A DNA stretch of 64,000 nucleotides, taken from the NCBI RefSeq assembly GCF_014652915.1, contig NZ_BMZS01000011.1, positions 232,395 through 296,394 on the forward strand. Reading direction: 5' to 3'. Each line of letters starts with the position of its first letter. The first letter of the stretch is position 1. The stretch is from Thalassobaculum fulvum. GTDB taxonomy: Bacteria; Pseudomonadota; Alphaproteobacteria; Thalassobaculales; Thalassobaculaceae. The notes under the pieces are model-generated. The model made no database searches. It had not been told where the DNA came from and worked only from the letters and a program-made list of their open reading frames with translations. Position numbers and translations under genes: made by a program. Below are positions 1 through 8,282 of the stretch, piece by piece.

Positions 1-107
1 CCGACCACGGTCGCGATGTCGGCGAACGAGGTGTGCTCGAAGCCGTGCTCGTAGAACAGCCGGTCGGCGGCTTCGACGATGGTCTCGCGGGTCGACTTCT
101 CGGCCAT
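1..107 (-). CDS. TetR-family regulator, N-terminal part (cut by window edge)
   Basis: Only the first 35 or so codons are present; the gene runs off the left edge. The start is ATG at 107, preceded by AGGAG. The visible residues fit the opening helix of a TetR DNA-binding domain (STRETIVEAADRLFYEHGFE, then TSFADIA). It lies 37 bp downstream of an old-yellow-enzyme gene on the same strand, the arrangement seen for NemR-type repressors of NemA reductases. I infer that it controls the operon through the paired palindromes at 1258-1305. The ligand-binding half is outside the window, so the inducer cannot be guessed. Confidence 0.8.
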   Translation of the reverse strand, partial: MAEKSTRETIVEAADRLFYEHGFEHTSFADIATVV

Positions 108-144
108 GGATCGCTCTCCTGGACGCGGGGTGACGGCGGCGCGG

Positions 145-1227
145 CTATCCGTGCGCGCCGTGGTAGACGGGGTAGTCGGTGTAGCCGGTTTCGCTGCCGG
201 CGTAGAAGGTGGTCGGGTCGGCCAGGTTCAGCGGCAGGTCCTCGCGGTAGCGCCGCACCAGGTCCGGGTTGGCCAGGAACGGGATGCCGAACGCCACCAG
301 GTCGGCGGCGCCGCTTGCGATCGCGGTCCGGGCACGCGCCAGGTCGTAGCCGTTGTTGGCGATATACGGGCCGTCGAACATGGCCCGCAGTGCCCGGTAG
401 TCGACTGCGCTGGCCTTGGTCGTCATGTCGCCTTCCAGCACGTGGAGGTAGGCGAGGCCGCGCCCGCCGAGCCGCTCGAAGAAGTAGCCGAAATGGGCCT
501 GCGGGTCGGAATCGGCCATCGAGTTGAACCCGTTTTCCGGGGTCAGGCGCAGGCCGATGCGCCCGGCCGGCCATACCGTGGCGACCGCGTCGAGGATCTC
601 GTTCAGCAGCCGCATCCGATTGGCCGGGCTGCCGCCGTAGGCGTCGGTACGCCGGTTGCTGCCGTCGCGCAGGAACTGGTCGATCAGGTAGCCGTTGGCG
701 CCGTGCACCTCGACCCCGTCGAAGCCGGCTCGCCGGGCGATCTCGGCGGCGTGCCGGAACTCCTCGACGATCGCCGGGATCTCGCCGGTCTCCAGTGCCC
801 GCGGGGTCACGAAGTCCTGCGTGCCGGCATAGGTCACCGCCTGGCCGTCGGGCCGGATCGCCGAGGGCGCCACCGGGGTGGCGCCGCCCGGCTGCAGGCT
901 CGGGTGCGAGATCCGTCCGCAGTGCTGGAGCTGGATGAACACCCGGCCGCCGGCGGAGTGTACGGCATTGGTCAGGCGCAGCCAGCCGGCCGCCTGGGCG
1001 TCGCTGAAGGCGCCGGGGGTGAACGGGTAGCCGACGGCGCCGGGCGACACCGGCGCCGACTCGGTGACGATCAGCCCGGCGCTGGCGCGCTGGGCGTAGT
1101 AGCGGACCATCAGCGGCGGCACCACGCCGTCGCCGTCGGCGCGGTTGCGGGTCATCGGCGCCATGACCATGCGGTTGGCGAGGGTCAGGTCCCCCATCTG
1201 GAACGTGTCGAACAGATCGGCGGTCAT
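145..1227 (-). CDS. Old yellow enzyme family alkene reductase (NemA-like)
   Basis: A 360-residue FMN-dependent NAD(P)H reductase of the OYE family. These TIM-barrel enzymes reduce activated C=C bonds, nitroesters and similar electrophiles in the cytoplasm. The N-terminal APMTRNR loop (residues 23-29) and the His175/Asn178 pair in HGANGYL are the family substrate-binding signature. The start is taken at ATG 1227 because GGAGA lies just upstream; the frame continues open to 1284, but that would run through the promoter palindromes. The TetR gene follows 37 bp downstream. Most likely an electrophile-response enzyme; the natural substrate is not evident. Confidence 0.9.
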   Translation of the reverse strand: MTADLFDTFQMGDLTLANRMVMAPMTRNRADGDGVVPPLMVRYYAQRASAGLIVTESAPVSPGAVGYPFTPGAFSDAQAAGWLRLTNAVHSAGGRVFIQLQHCGRISHPSLQPGGATPVAPSAIRPDGQAVTYAGTQDFVTPRALETGEIPAIVEEFRHAAEIARRAGFDGVEVHGANGYLIDQFLRDGSNRRTDAYGGSPANRMRLLNEILDAVATVWPAGRIGLRLTPENGFNSMADSDPQAHFGYFFERLGGRGLAYLHVLEGDMTTKASAVDYRALRAMFDGPYIANNGYDLARARTAIASGAADLVAFGIPFLANPDLVRRYREDLPLNLADPTTFYAGSETGYTDYPVYHGAHG

Positions 1228-1257
1228 GAATGTCTCCGGCGGTGGGTATACCATGAA

Positions 1258-1273
1258 TAGGACGTTTGTCCTA
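1258..1273. promoter_or_regulatory. Palindromic operator O1 upstream of the OYE gene
   Basis: TAGGACGTTTGTCCTA has perfect 6-bp arms with a 4-bp spacer. The same 16-mer, reverse-complemented, recurs at 1290-1305, with centres 32 bp apart (three helical turns). Probable binding site for the adjacent TetR repressor. Confidence 0.7.
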
Positions 1274-1285
1274 GATGTGAGCAAG

Positions 1286-1314
1286 CATGTAGGACAAACG
1301 TCCTAATTCGTCAA
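1286..1314 (-). promoter_or_regulatory. Candidate promoter of the OYE-tetR operon
   Basis: Leftward -35 TTGACG (1309-1314) and a weak -10 TACATG (1286-1291) with a 17-bp spacer, overlapping operator O2. The -35 is good and the -10 is poor, as expected of a regulated promoter. Assigned by eye only. Confidence 0.45.
1290..1305. promoter_or_regulatory. Palindromic operator O2 upstream of the OYE gene
   Basis: TAGGACAAACGTCCTA is the exact reverse complement of the 1258-1273 site. It sits between the candidate -35 and -10 boxes of the leftward promoter, so a bound repressor would block polymerase. Confidence 0.7.
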
Positions 1315-1413
1315 GGGCGCGCGCCGACACGCCGGGGCGGACTCGCCGATCCGGGTGTCGCGAAGGTCAGGTCTTCAGGGAGAGGGGGCGGCCGGGATCG
1401 CCGCCGCGGACGC

Positions 1414-1830
1414 TCAGTCGCGGTTCACGCTGTCGCCGAAGCCGCCGCCGTAGCCGATGTCGCGGCGGGCGCCCATCAGCGACACCGTGAAGCCGGCGAC
1501 CACGTCGATCAGGGTCATCAGGAACAGCAGGAAGAAGTCGCTGGTGCCGAGGGCGGGAACCAGCAGGAAGCCGAGCAGCGCCGCCACGCAGATCAGCATG
1601 CTGAGCCCGTGGTCCAGTGCCGCCGCCACGCTGGTCCGGGTCGCCTTCAGGATCTCGACGAACAGCAGCACCAGCCCGAACGCCAGGATCAGGTCGGCGA
1701 CGTCGAAGGTCCACACCGAGCCCGAGGGCAGGGCGACGGCGACGACCGCCGCCGACAGCAGGGTCTCGCCGCTCACCGCGACGACCGCATAGGCCGCCAG
1801 GGCGAGCAGCATCAGGGGAACCATCCGCAT
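1414..1830 (-). CDS. Small integral membrane protein, unknown function
   Basis: A 138-residue hydrophobic protein with about four membrane helices: residues about 3-20, 45-62, 75-92 and 98-120. A charged tail ends in a Gly-rich stretch. The start ATG 1830 has GGAGG six bases upstream. It lies 31 bp after the fumarase beta gene on the same strand, so it is probably the last gene of the long paaN-to-fumarase run. I do not recognise the family and assign no role. Confidence 0.7.
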   Translation of the reverse strand: MRMVPLMLLALAAYAVVAVSGETLLSAAVVAVALPSGSVWTFDVADLILAFGLVLLFVEILKATRTSVAAALDHGLSMLICVAALLGFLLVPALGTSDFFLLFLMTLIDVVAGFTVSLMGARRDIGYGGGFGDSVNRD

Positions 1831-1861
1831 CAGATCCTCCGTTCGCCGGCCAGGGGCCGTT

Positions 1862-2545
1862 CTACCCGATCAGTTCGTCGCGCCGGTCGTCGGTCTCGCC
1901 GTAGCGCGCCAGGCTGGGCGCCTTCAGCCCCTCGTAGACCCGCGCCAGGCCCTGGTTGACGATCCGGTTCTGGCGCTCGAACAGCGAGTTGCCGTCCAGG
2001 TCGCTCTCGACCAGCAGCGGGCCGAACTTCTCGACTTCCAGCACCCACATGGCCTGGGCGATGCCGAGGTCGTCGATCCAGTGGGCGTCGAGCACGCGCC
2101 TGATGCCGCGCCCGAGCAGCGCGCCGGTGCCGTAGCCGACGGTGGTCAGGTACACCGCGCCGGCCGGCACGAAGACATCGCGGTAGTCCTGCTCGCTCAT
2201 CCCGCCCTTGCCGACGATCACCTTCGCACCCGACACCTCGAACCACTTCGGCAGCCACTTGGAGAACCGGAAGCTGGCGGTGGCGGTGACGGCGCCGACG
2301 TTGAAGGTCCCGTCGTCGTTGCGGGCCGCCGCCGGCGAGCAGTGGAAGTTCACGTTGGTCAGGGCCTTGAGGTCGACCGGCGGGGCCATGCCGTCCTGCA
2401 GCACGCGTTTGTAGACGCTCTCGCGGCCGGTGTAGATCAGCCCGTCGAGATAGACCACGTCGCCGAGCTGCAGGCCGCGCAGGGCCGCGTCGCTGACCGG
2501 GGTGGTCAGGCGGACTTCTCGAAGCTTTCCGCGGCTGTCTGCCAT
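1862..2545 (-). CDS. Class I fumarate hydratase, beta (C-terminal) subunit
   Basis: A 227-residue protein matching the C-terminal domain of iron-sulfur hydro-lyases (fumarase class I / L-tartrate dehydratase beta). Visible family marks are LTTPV near the start, GDVVYLDG at about residue 28, the NFHCSPAA loop, and VGKGGM followed by a Y/F-V-P-A-G-A segment. It overlaps the alpha gene by 40 bp, which implies translational coupling. Together they would interconvert fumarate and malate in the cytoplasm. Tartrate dehydratase has the same two-subunit layout and cannot be excluded. The start is the first ATG; its ribosome site is weak. Confidence 0.85.
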   Translation of the reverse strand: MADSRGKLREVRLTTPVSDAALRGLQLGDVVYLDGLIYTGRESVYKRVLQDGMAPPVDLKALTNVNFHCSPAAARNDDGTFNVGAVTATASFRFSKWLPKWFEVSGAKVIVGKGGMSEQDYRDVFVPAGAVYLTTVGYGTGALLGRGIRRVLDAHWIDDLGIAQAMWVLEVEKFGPLLVESDLDGNSLFERQNRIVNQGLARVYEGLKAPSLARYGETDDRRDELIG

Positions 2546-3486
2546 TCGACCGTGTCCCGTCGCATGTAGGGGGTGAACCATTGCGGGTCGGTGCGGTACT
2601 CGACCCGCCCGTCCGGGTGCAGCCTTGCGGTCGCGCGGCGCGACGACAGGCAGAAGCAGTGCACGCTCATCGGCATGCCGCCGGTGTGGGTGTAGCCGAC
2701 CTCGATGTGGCAATCGACGACCATCGACGAGCCGACGAAGCCCATGGCCCCCATGCCGATCGAGTTGCCGAGCTCCTTCAGCTCCAGCTCCAGCGCCGCG
2801 ATCTCCGGCTCCGGGTTGCGGTCGCCGACCGTGCGCAGGCAGGCCGCCTGCTTGCCGAGCACCATGCAGGTGTCCTTCGAGCCGCCGAGGCCGATGCCGA
2901 CGATCGCCGGCTGGCAGGCCAGGCCGCGCTTCCCGAACGCCACCAGGGTATCGAGATAGAAGCGCTTGATGCCGTCGATCCCGTCGGCCGGGAACAGCAT
3001 GCGATAGTCGGTGCCGAACAGTCCGCCCTTGTGGACGGTGGTGATGTCGACCCAGTCGGCGTCCGGCTCGAAGCTGTACTCGATCTCCGGGGCGTTGATG
3101 CCGACGTTGTTGTCGTTGTCGCGGCGGCTCAGCGGATGCACCCGGTTGGGGCGCAGGGGCACGTCGTGGGTGGCGCGGGCGGTGGCGCGGCGCAGTCGGC
3201 GCTCGACCTCGACCGGGCCGCCCTCGACCCGGGCCTCGTTGCCGTACTTCACGTACCAGCGCGGCACCCCGGTGTCGGCGCACATCGGCCGCTGGTCGGC
3301 CTTGGCGGCCTCCCAGTTCTCCAGCATGGCCTGCAGCACGAAGGCCGACAGGTCGCCGCGCTCGGTGTCCGCCATCTCCCTGATGCCGCCGAGATAGTCG
3401 TCCGGGATCTCGATTCCGGCCTTGGCCATCACGGTGCGGGCGGCGTCCTCGAGCGCGTCGGCGGCGATCTTCGGGGGATGGGGCAT
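2506..3486 (-). CDS. Class I fumarate hydratase, alpha (Fe-S) subunit
   Basis: A 326-residue Fe-S hydro-lyase alpha subunit. Three cysteines, in MCADTG (about residue 69), KDTCM (about 208) and VVDCH (about 258), are the probable ligands of the catalytic [4Fe-4S] cluster. SRRDNDNN and the HxGG segment in TVHKGG are also family marks. The gene follows the Liv transporter ATPase after a 170-bp gap that holds a palindromic repeat. Fumarate-to-malate conversion would serve the TCA cycle fed by phenylacetate carbon. An L-tartrate dehydratase role is the main alternative. Confidence 0.87.
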   Translation of the reverse strand: MPHPPKIAADALEDAARTVMAKAGIEIPDDYLGGIREMADTERGDLSAFVLQAMLENWEAAKADQRPMCADTGVPRWYVKYGNEARVEGGPVEVERRLRRATARATHDVPLRPNRVHPLSRRDNDNNVGINAPEIEYSFEPDADWVDITTVHKGGLFGTDYRMLFPADGIDGIKRFYLDTLVAFGKRGLACQPAIVGIGLGGSKDTCMVLGKQAACLRTVGDRNPEPEIAALELELKELGNSIGMGAMGFVGSSMVVDCHIEVGYTHTGGMPMSVHCFCLSSRRATARLHPDGRVEYRTDPQWFTPYMRRDTVEWQTAAESFEKSA

Positions 3487-3554
3487 GGCGGCCTGCCCTC
3501 TGGTGCGTTTCCTCGGGGGGGAGCGTAGCGGGTCGGGCCGGGGTTGGGAACCGC

Positions 3555-3645
3555 GTGGGTCCCGGATCGCCGCTGACGCGACGTCCGGGATGAGGGTCTT
3601 GTTGTTCCCTCATCCCGGACGAGCGCAGCGAGATCCGGGACCCAC
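3555..3645. repeat. Nested palindromic intergenic repeat, copy A (type 1)
   Basis: Outer arms GTGGGTCCCGGATC / GATCCGGGACCCAC enclose inner arms GTCCGGGATGAGG / CCTCATCCCGGAC. Both are perfectly complementary, with a short T-rich loop. The tail GCGACGGGC follows, as in copies B and E. Lies between the fumarase alpha gene and livF. Confidence 0.85.
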
Positions 3646-3660
3646 GATGCGACGGGCGCG

Positions 3661-4362
3661 CTACACCCCCAGATACGCCTCGCGGATCCGCGCGTCGGCG
3701 ATCAGCTCGGCGGCCGGGCCGGACATGGTGACGCGGCCGGTCTCCATGACGTAGCCGCGGTCGGCGATCGCCAAGGCGGCATAGGCGTTCTGCTCGACCA
3801 GCAGCACGGTCACGTCCAGGCTCTTCAGGTTGCGCACCACGTCGAGGATCTGGTCGACCAGGATCGGCGCCAGCCCCATGCTCGGCTCGTCCAGCAGCAG
3901 GCAGTTCGGCCGGCCCATCAGCGCCCGCGCCATCGCCAGCATCTGCTGCTGGCCGCCCGACAGCCCGCCGGCCCGCTGGTTGCGCTTCTCGCGCAGCACC
4001 GGGAACATCGCGAACGCCTCGGCCATATCGGAGTCGACCCGGTCGTCGCTGAACAGGTAGGCGCCGAGCCGCAGGTTCTCCTCGACCGTCAGGTTGGTGA
4101 AGATCTGCCGGCCTTCCGGCACCTGCGCCAGGCCGGCGCCGAGCCGGCGGTGGCCGGCGGTGCGGGTGACGTCGTCGCCGCGGAACACGATGCGGCCGGC
4201 GGCCACCGGCTGCACCCCCGACAGGCAGCGCAGCAGAGTGGTCTTGCCGGCTCCGTTGGCGCCGATCACGGTAACGATCTCGCCGGCCTTCACCTCGAGG
4301 TCGACGCCGTGCAGCACCTCGATGCGGCCGTAGCGGCTGCGCAGTCCCTCAACCGAGAGCAT
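3661..4362 (-). CDS. livF: ABC transporter ATP-binding protein, LivF type
   Basis: A 233-residue branched-chain amino acid (HAAT) family ATPase. It has Walker A GANGAGKT, signature LSGGQQQ, Walker B CLLLDEPS and the H-loop region LVEQNAY, where LivF proteins commonly carry Gln in place of the His. The start is ATG 4362 with GGGAGG upstream; this overlaps the livG end by 14 bp. It is the last of five transporter genes (binding protein, H, M, G, F) running from paaN. By position the substrate is more likely an aromatic acid or related carboxylate than leucine; this is inference. Confidence 0.9.
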   Translation of the reverse strand: MLSVEGLRSRYGRIEVLHGVDLEVKAGEIVTVIGANGAGKTTLLRCLSGVQPVAAGRIVFRGDDVTRTAGHRRLGAGLAQVPEGRQIFTNLTVEENLRLGAYLFSDDRVDSDMAEAFAMFPVLREKRNQRAGGLSGGQQQMLAMARALMGRPNCLLLDEPSMGLAPILVDQILDVVRNLKSLDVTVLLVEQNAYAALAIADRGYVMETGRVTMSGPAAELIADARIREAYLGV

Positions 4363-5137
4363 GGCTGCCCTCCCGGCCGGCATGGGCGCCGAGATAGGCC
4401 TCGACCACCTTCGGATCGCGGGCTACGGCCTCCGGCGCGCCCTCGGCGATCTTCTCGCCGTGGTCCAGCACTACCACGTGATGCGAGATCTTCATCACCA
4501 GCTTCATGTCGTGCTCGACCAGCAGCACCGCCACGCCCTCGGCGGCGATCGCCGCGATCAGGGCGTCGATCTCCTCGGTCTCGACCGGGTTGCAGCCGGC
4601 CGCCGGCTCGTCGAGCAGCAGCAGCCGCGGCCGCGCCGCCAGCGCCCGGGCGATCTCCAGCCGCTTGAGCGCGCCGTAGGATAGGGCAGAGGCCTCGCGC
4701 TCGGCGGCGCGTTCCAGCCCGACGCGCTCCAGCAGGGCGCGGGCCGCCCGCTCGGTCTCGCGGCTGCGCCGGCGGGTCGACGGCAGGCCCAGCAGGTCGG
4801 CCAGGGTCGAGCCCCGCTCGGCCAGGTGGCGTCCGGCCATGACGTTGTCCAGCACGCTCATCCGCAGGAACACCTGCAGGTTCTGGAAGGTCCGCGACAG
4901 CCCGCGCTCGGCCAGCCGGTTCGGGGCCAGCCCGGTGACGTCCTCGCCGTCCAGCCGGACCCTGCCGCGGTGCGGCAGGTAGACCCCGGAGATCATGTTG
5001 AACAGCGTGGTCTTGCCGGCGCCGTTCGGGCCGATCACCGAGACGATGCGGCCGGGCTCGGCGGTGAAGCCGACGCCGTCGACGGCGGTGACGCCGCCGA
5101 AGTCGATGCCCAGGCCCTCGACCGACAACAGAGTCAT
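4349..5137 (-). CDS. livG: ABC transporter ATP-binding protein, LivG type
   Basis: A 262-residue HAAT ATPase. Walker A is GPNGAGKTT, Q-loop SRTFQNLQ, signature LSYGALKRLEIARAL and Walker B LLLDEPAAG. The C-terminal ALGEGA-like end and the EAYLGAHA motif are typical of LivG. It pairs with LivF to power the LivH/LivM channel at the inner membrane. The ATG overlaps the livM stop in an ATGA junction (5134-5137), so the genes are translationally coupled. Confidence 0.9.
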   Translation of the reverse strand: MTLLSVEGLGIDFGGVTAVDGVGFTAEPGRIVSVIGPNGAGKTTLFNMISGVYLPHRGRVRLDGEDVTGLAPNRLAERGLSRTFQNLQVFLRMSVLDNVMAGRHLAERGSTLADLLGLPSTRRRSRETERAARALLERVGLERAAEREASALSYGALKRLEIARALAARPRLLLLDEPAAGCNPVETEEIDALIAAIAAEGVAVLLVEHDMKLVMKISHHVVVLDHGEKIAEGAPEAVARDPKVVEAYLGAHAGREGSHALG

Positions 5138-6108
5138 GACACCCTCCGGCGCAGCAGGCGGTGCAGGCTCGGCAGCAGGCCGTCGGGCAGGAAGATCATC
5201 ACCAGCATCATGATCAGGCCGAACACGATGTGCTCGTACTCCTGCAGCGCGGTCAGCACCTGCGGCAGCGCGGTCAGCAGCAGCGCGCCGGTGGCGGCCC
5301 CGATCACCGTGCCGGCCCCCCCCAGCACGGTCATCGTCACCAGCTCGATGGAGTGCAGGAAGTTGGCGATGTCCGGGGTCACGAACCGGTTGGTCAGCGC
5401 CAGCAGCGAGCCCGACACCGAGGCGTAGACCGCCGAGATCACGAACGCCGACAGCTTGTATCGGGCGACGTCGACGCCGACCGTGCGGGCCGCGACCTCG
5501 GAGTCGTGCAGCGACCGCAGGGCCCGGCCGCTCGGGCTGTCCTTCAGGTTCAGGGCCAGCCAGGCGCCGGCCAGCAGGATCAGGCCGGCCAGCCAGTACC
5601 AGAGCTCGGCGTTGCCGACCTTGATCCCGGCGCTCTTGAGCAGGCCGCGCAGGCCGAGGTCGGCGACCGCCATGCCGTCCGGCCCGCCGGTCAGCCAGGC
5701 CTCGTTGGCCAGCACCATCGACACCAGCACCCCGAAGCCGAGGGTGGCGATCGCCAGGTAATGGCCCTTCAGGCGCAGGATCGGCCGGCCGACCAGCCAG
5801 GCCAGCAGGCCCGACAGCACCGCCCCCAGCACCAGGCTGAGCGCCGGCGGCAGGCCGAGATGCACCGGCCCGAGCGCGCAGGCGTAGGCGCCGAGTCCGG
5901 CGAACCCGGCATGGCCGAGGCTGATCTGGCCGGCATAGCCGATCAGCACCACCAGCCCGGTGACGGCGAGGCCGTTGATGAAGATCAGGGTGCCGACCCG
6001 GTAGTAGAAGTTGCTGGGGAAGAACGCCGGTGCGACCGCGATCAGCAGCAGCAGGACGAGCAGGGTTGCCTGCTTGGCGGAGATCGGCTTGGCGAAGAGC
6101 GGGCGCAT
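5134..6108 (-). CDS. livM: ABC transporter permease, LivM type
   Basis: A 324-residue inner-membrane permease with about eight to ten helices. It shows the HAAT permease signature GYAGQISLGHAGFAGLGAY near residue 58 and the cytoplasmic coupling segment SPSGRALRSLHDSEVAARTVGV around residue 190. The start ATG 6108 follows the livH stop by 2 bp. The frame is open further upstream, but that part is a shadow of livH. It forms the translocation pore with LivH. Confidence 0.9.
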   Translation of the reverse strand: MRPLFAKPISAKQATLLVLLLLIAVAPAFFPSNFYYRVGTLIFINGLAVTGLVVLIGYAGQISLGHAGFAGLGAYACALGPVHLGLPPALSLVLGAVLSGLLAWLVGRPILRLKGHYLAIATLGFGVLVSMVLANEAWLTGGPDGMAVADLGLRGLLKSAGIKVGNAELWYWLAGLILLAGAWLALNLKDSPSGRALRSLHDSEVAARTVGVDVARYKLSAFVISAVYASVSGSLLALTNRFVTPDIANFLHSIELVTMTVLGGAGTVIGAATGALLLTALPQVLTALQEYEHIVFGLIMMLVMIFLPDGLLPSLHRLLRRRVS

Positions 6109-6110
6109 GG

Positions 6111-6983
6111 TCAGACCCGCTCCTGGGCGGACTTGCCGAACAGGCCCTGCGGCATCGCGAACAGCACCGCCAGGATCACAACGAAGGCGGCAGCGTCCTT
6201 GTAGTCGGAGCTGAGGTAGCCGGCGGTCGTCGCCTCGATCAGCCCGACCAGCAGGCCGCCGACCAGGGCGCCGAACGGGTTGCCCATGCCGCCCAGCATG
6301 GCGGCGGCGAAGCCCTTGAGGGCGAGCGCGGTGCCGGCGTCGTAGCTGGTCAGGGTGATCGGCGTCGCCAGCACCCCGGCGAGCGCCCCGATCGCCGCCG
6401 ACAGCCCGAAGCTGAGCGCCATCACGAAGTCGGTGTCGATGCCGACGAGCTGGGCCGCCAGCTTGTTGTTGGCGGTCGCCAGCACCGCCTTGCCGGTCAG
6501 CGAGCGGGTGAAGAACAGGTACAGGGCGGCGAACACCACCGCGGCACCGAACAGCATCCACAGGCTCTGCGGCAGGATGGTGGCGCCGGCGATCGCGATC
6601 GGGTCGTCGCCGCTGAAGCTCGGGAACCGGTGGAGCTGCTTGTCGAAGCCGAGCTGGGCGGCACCGCGCAGGAAGATCGAGGCGCCGATGGTGATGATGA
6701 TCAGGGTCACCACCGAGGCACCGCGCGCCCGCTCGATCGCCAGCTTGTTCAGCAGGATGCCGATTGCGGCGGTGGCGACCACCGCGAGCGCGGCGGCGGC
6801 CGGCAGTGGCGCGCCGGCGGCGTGCGCGAACACCGTGATCATGCCGCCCAGCATCACGAACTCGCCCTGGGCGAAGTTCACGACGCCGGAGGCGTTGTAG
6901 ATGATGGTGAATCCGAGCGCGACCAGGGCGTAGACCGCCCCGACCGTCAGCCCCGAGAAAGTGAACTGCAGCAGTTCCGACAT
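6111..6983 (-). CDS. livH: ABC transporter permease, LivH type
   Basis: A 290-residue inner-membrane permease. The conserved N-terminal segment GAVYALVALGFTIIYNASGVVNFAQGEF is diagnostic of LivH (quoted here in parts: GAVYALVALG, then VVNFAQGEF). The cytoplasmic loop around residues 165-185 and the GGMGNP motif near residue 230 also fit. ATG 6983 is chosen over an upstream in-frame ATG because the family starts with a short cytoplasmic tail. It lies 82 bp after the binding-protein gene. Confidence 0.9.
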   Translation of the reverse strand: MSELLQFTFSGLTVGAVYALVALGFTIIYNASGVVNFAQGEFVMLGGMITVFAHAAGAPLPAAAALAVVATAAIGILLNKLAIERARGASVVTLIIITIGASIFLRGAAQLGFDKQLHRFPSFSGDDPIAIAGATILPQSLWMLFGAAVVFAALYLFFTRSLTGKAVLATANNKLAAQLVGIDTDFVMALSFGLSAAIGALAGVLATPITLTSYDAGTALALKGFAAAMLGGMGNPFGALVGGLLVGLIEATTAGYLSSDYKDAAAFVVILAVLFAMPQGLFGKSAQERV

Positions 6984-7065
6984 CGGCGTGCCCGCCTCCG
7001 CATCGGCCGGTCCGGGTCGCGTCGACGGCGGGGTGCAGAGCCGCACCCCGCCGTGTCGCGGCGGC

Positions 7066-8211
7066 TTACTCCACCAGGGTCCAGTCGCCCTTGCGGATCT
7101 CCAGCATGCGGAACGCCGTCAGGTCGAGGCCGAGGTGGTCGGTCGCCGACATGTTGACGACGCCGGCGGTGCCCATGAAGCCCCTGGTCTGCTCGATGGC
7201 GTCGCGTACGGCGGCCGGCTCGGACGAACCGGCCTTCTTCATGGCCGCGACCAGCATCTGGAAGGCGTCGTAGGCGTGGCCGCCGAAGGTCGAGACCGGC
7301 TCGCCGGTCGCCTTCTCGTAGGCCGCCTTGTAGCCGACGACGACCGCCTTCTGCGGGTCGCTGTCCGGCAGCTTGTCGGCGACCAGCAGCGCCGAGGCCG
7401 GCAGCCGCACGCCCTCGGCAGCCTCGCCGGCGAGCTCGATGAAGCTCTTCGAGGCGACGCCGTGCGACTGGTACAGCGGCAGCGCGATGCCGAGCTGGCG
7501 CACGTTGCGGGTGACGATCGCCGGGCCCTGGCCGAAGTCGGCGTTCAGGATCGCCTGCACGCCCGCCGCGTTCTTGATCTTGGTGAGCTGCGGGGTCATG
7601 TCGGCGTCGTCCGGCCCGTAGGTCTCGTCGGCGACGATCTCGACGCCCGCCGAGCCTGCCACGTCCAGGCACTGCTGGCGCATCGACTTGCCGAAGCCGC
7701 CGGAGCCGGAGATCAGGCCGACCTTCGACAGGCCGCGCTTTCGGATGTCCTCGAAGATCTTGCCGCAGGCCATCCGGTCGGTGTGCGGGGTCTTGAACAC
7801 CCACTTCTTGACCGGGTCGATGATGACCACGGCGCCGGCCAGCGAGATGAACGGGATCTTGGCTTCCTCGAACACCGGGATCATCGCCATGGTGGCGCCG
7901 GTGGTGGAGCCGCCGATCACCGCGACGACCTCGTCGTCCTCGACCAGGCGGGTGGCGAAGGTGCGGGCCTTGTTCGGGTCGCCGCCGTCGTCGTACTGGA
8001 CCAGCTCCAGCTTCTCGCCGTTGACGCCGCCGGCGGCGTTCACCTCGTCGACCAGCATCTTCAGGGTCCTGGCCTCGGGATCGCCGAGGAACGAGGCGCC
8101 GCCGGTGACCGCGAGGGTCGAGCCGATCTTGATCTCGGCGTCGGCGGGACCGGCCAGGCCGACAGCGAGTGCCGCCGCGGCCGTCCAGGACAGCAGGATG
8201 GACTTCTTCAT
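7066..8211 (-). CDS. livK: Periplasmic substrate-binding protein, Liv/HAAT type
   Basis: A 381-residue Leu/Ile/Val-type type I periplasmic binding protein. Residues 1-25 are a signal peptide (KKS, hydrophobic core, cleavage after PADA). The mature part begins EIKIGSTLAVTGG, typical of ligand-binding proteins of the HAAT family, followed by QYDDGGDP. It captures substrate for the LivHMGF transporter encoded next to it. Its position 71 bp after paaN in one leftward run suggests phenylacetate or another aromatic carboxylate as ligand, as reported for some HAAT systems in aromatic degraders; direct evidence is lacking. Confidence 0.9.
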   Translation of the reverse strand: MKKSILLSWTAAAALAVGLAGPADAEIKIGSTLAVTGGASFLGDPEARTLKMLVDEVNAAGGVNGEKLELVQYDDGGDPNKARTFATRLVEDDEVVAVIGGSTTGATMAMIPVFEEAKIPFISLAGAVVIIDPVKKWVFKTPHTDRMACGKIFEDIRKRGLSKVGLISGSGGFGKSMRQQCLDVAGSAGVEIVADETYGPDDADMTPQLTKIKNAAGVQAILNADFGQGPAIVTRNVRQLGIALPLYQSHGVASKSFIELAGEAAEGVRLPASALLVADKLPDSDPQKAVVVGYKAAYEKATGEPVSTFGGHAYDAFQMLVAAMKKAGSSEPAAVRDAIEQTRGFMGTAGVVNMSATDHLGLDLTAFRMLEIRKGDWTLVE

Positions 8212-8282
8212 GGGTGCTCCTCCCTAGGGGCGTTGCGTGTTCGTGTTGTTGTTGGTGTTCGCAGGCACGCGCCTCGCGGCGC

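Noticed and set aside
79..1260. 393-codon plus-strand frame opposite the OYE gene
   Set aside because: Antisense shadow; composition biased to Gly, Val and Arg, and no motif.
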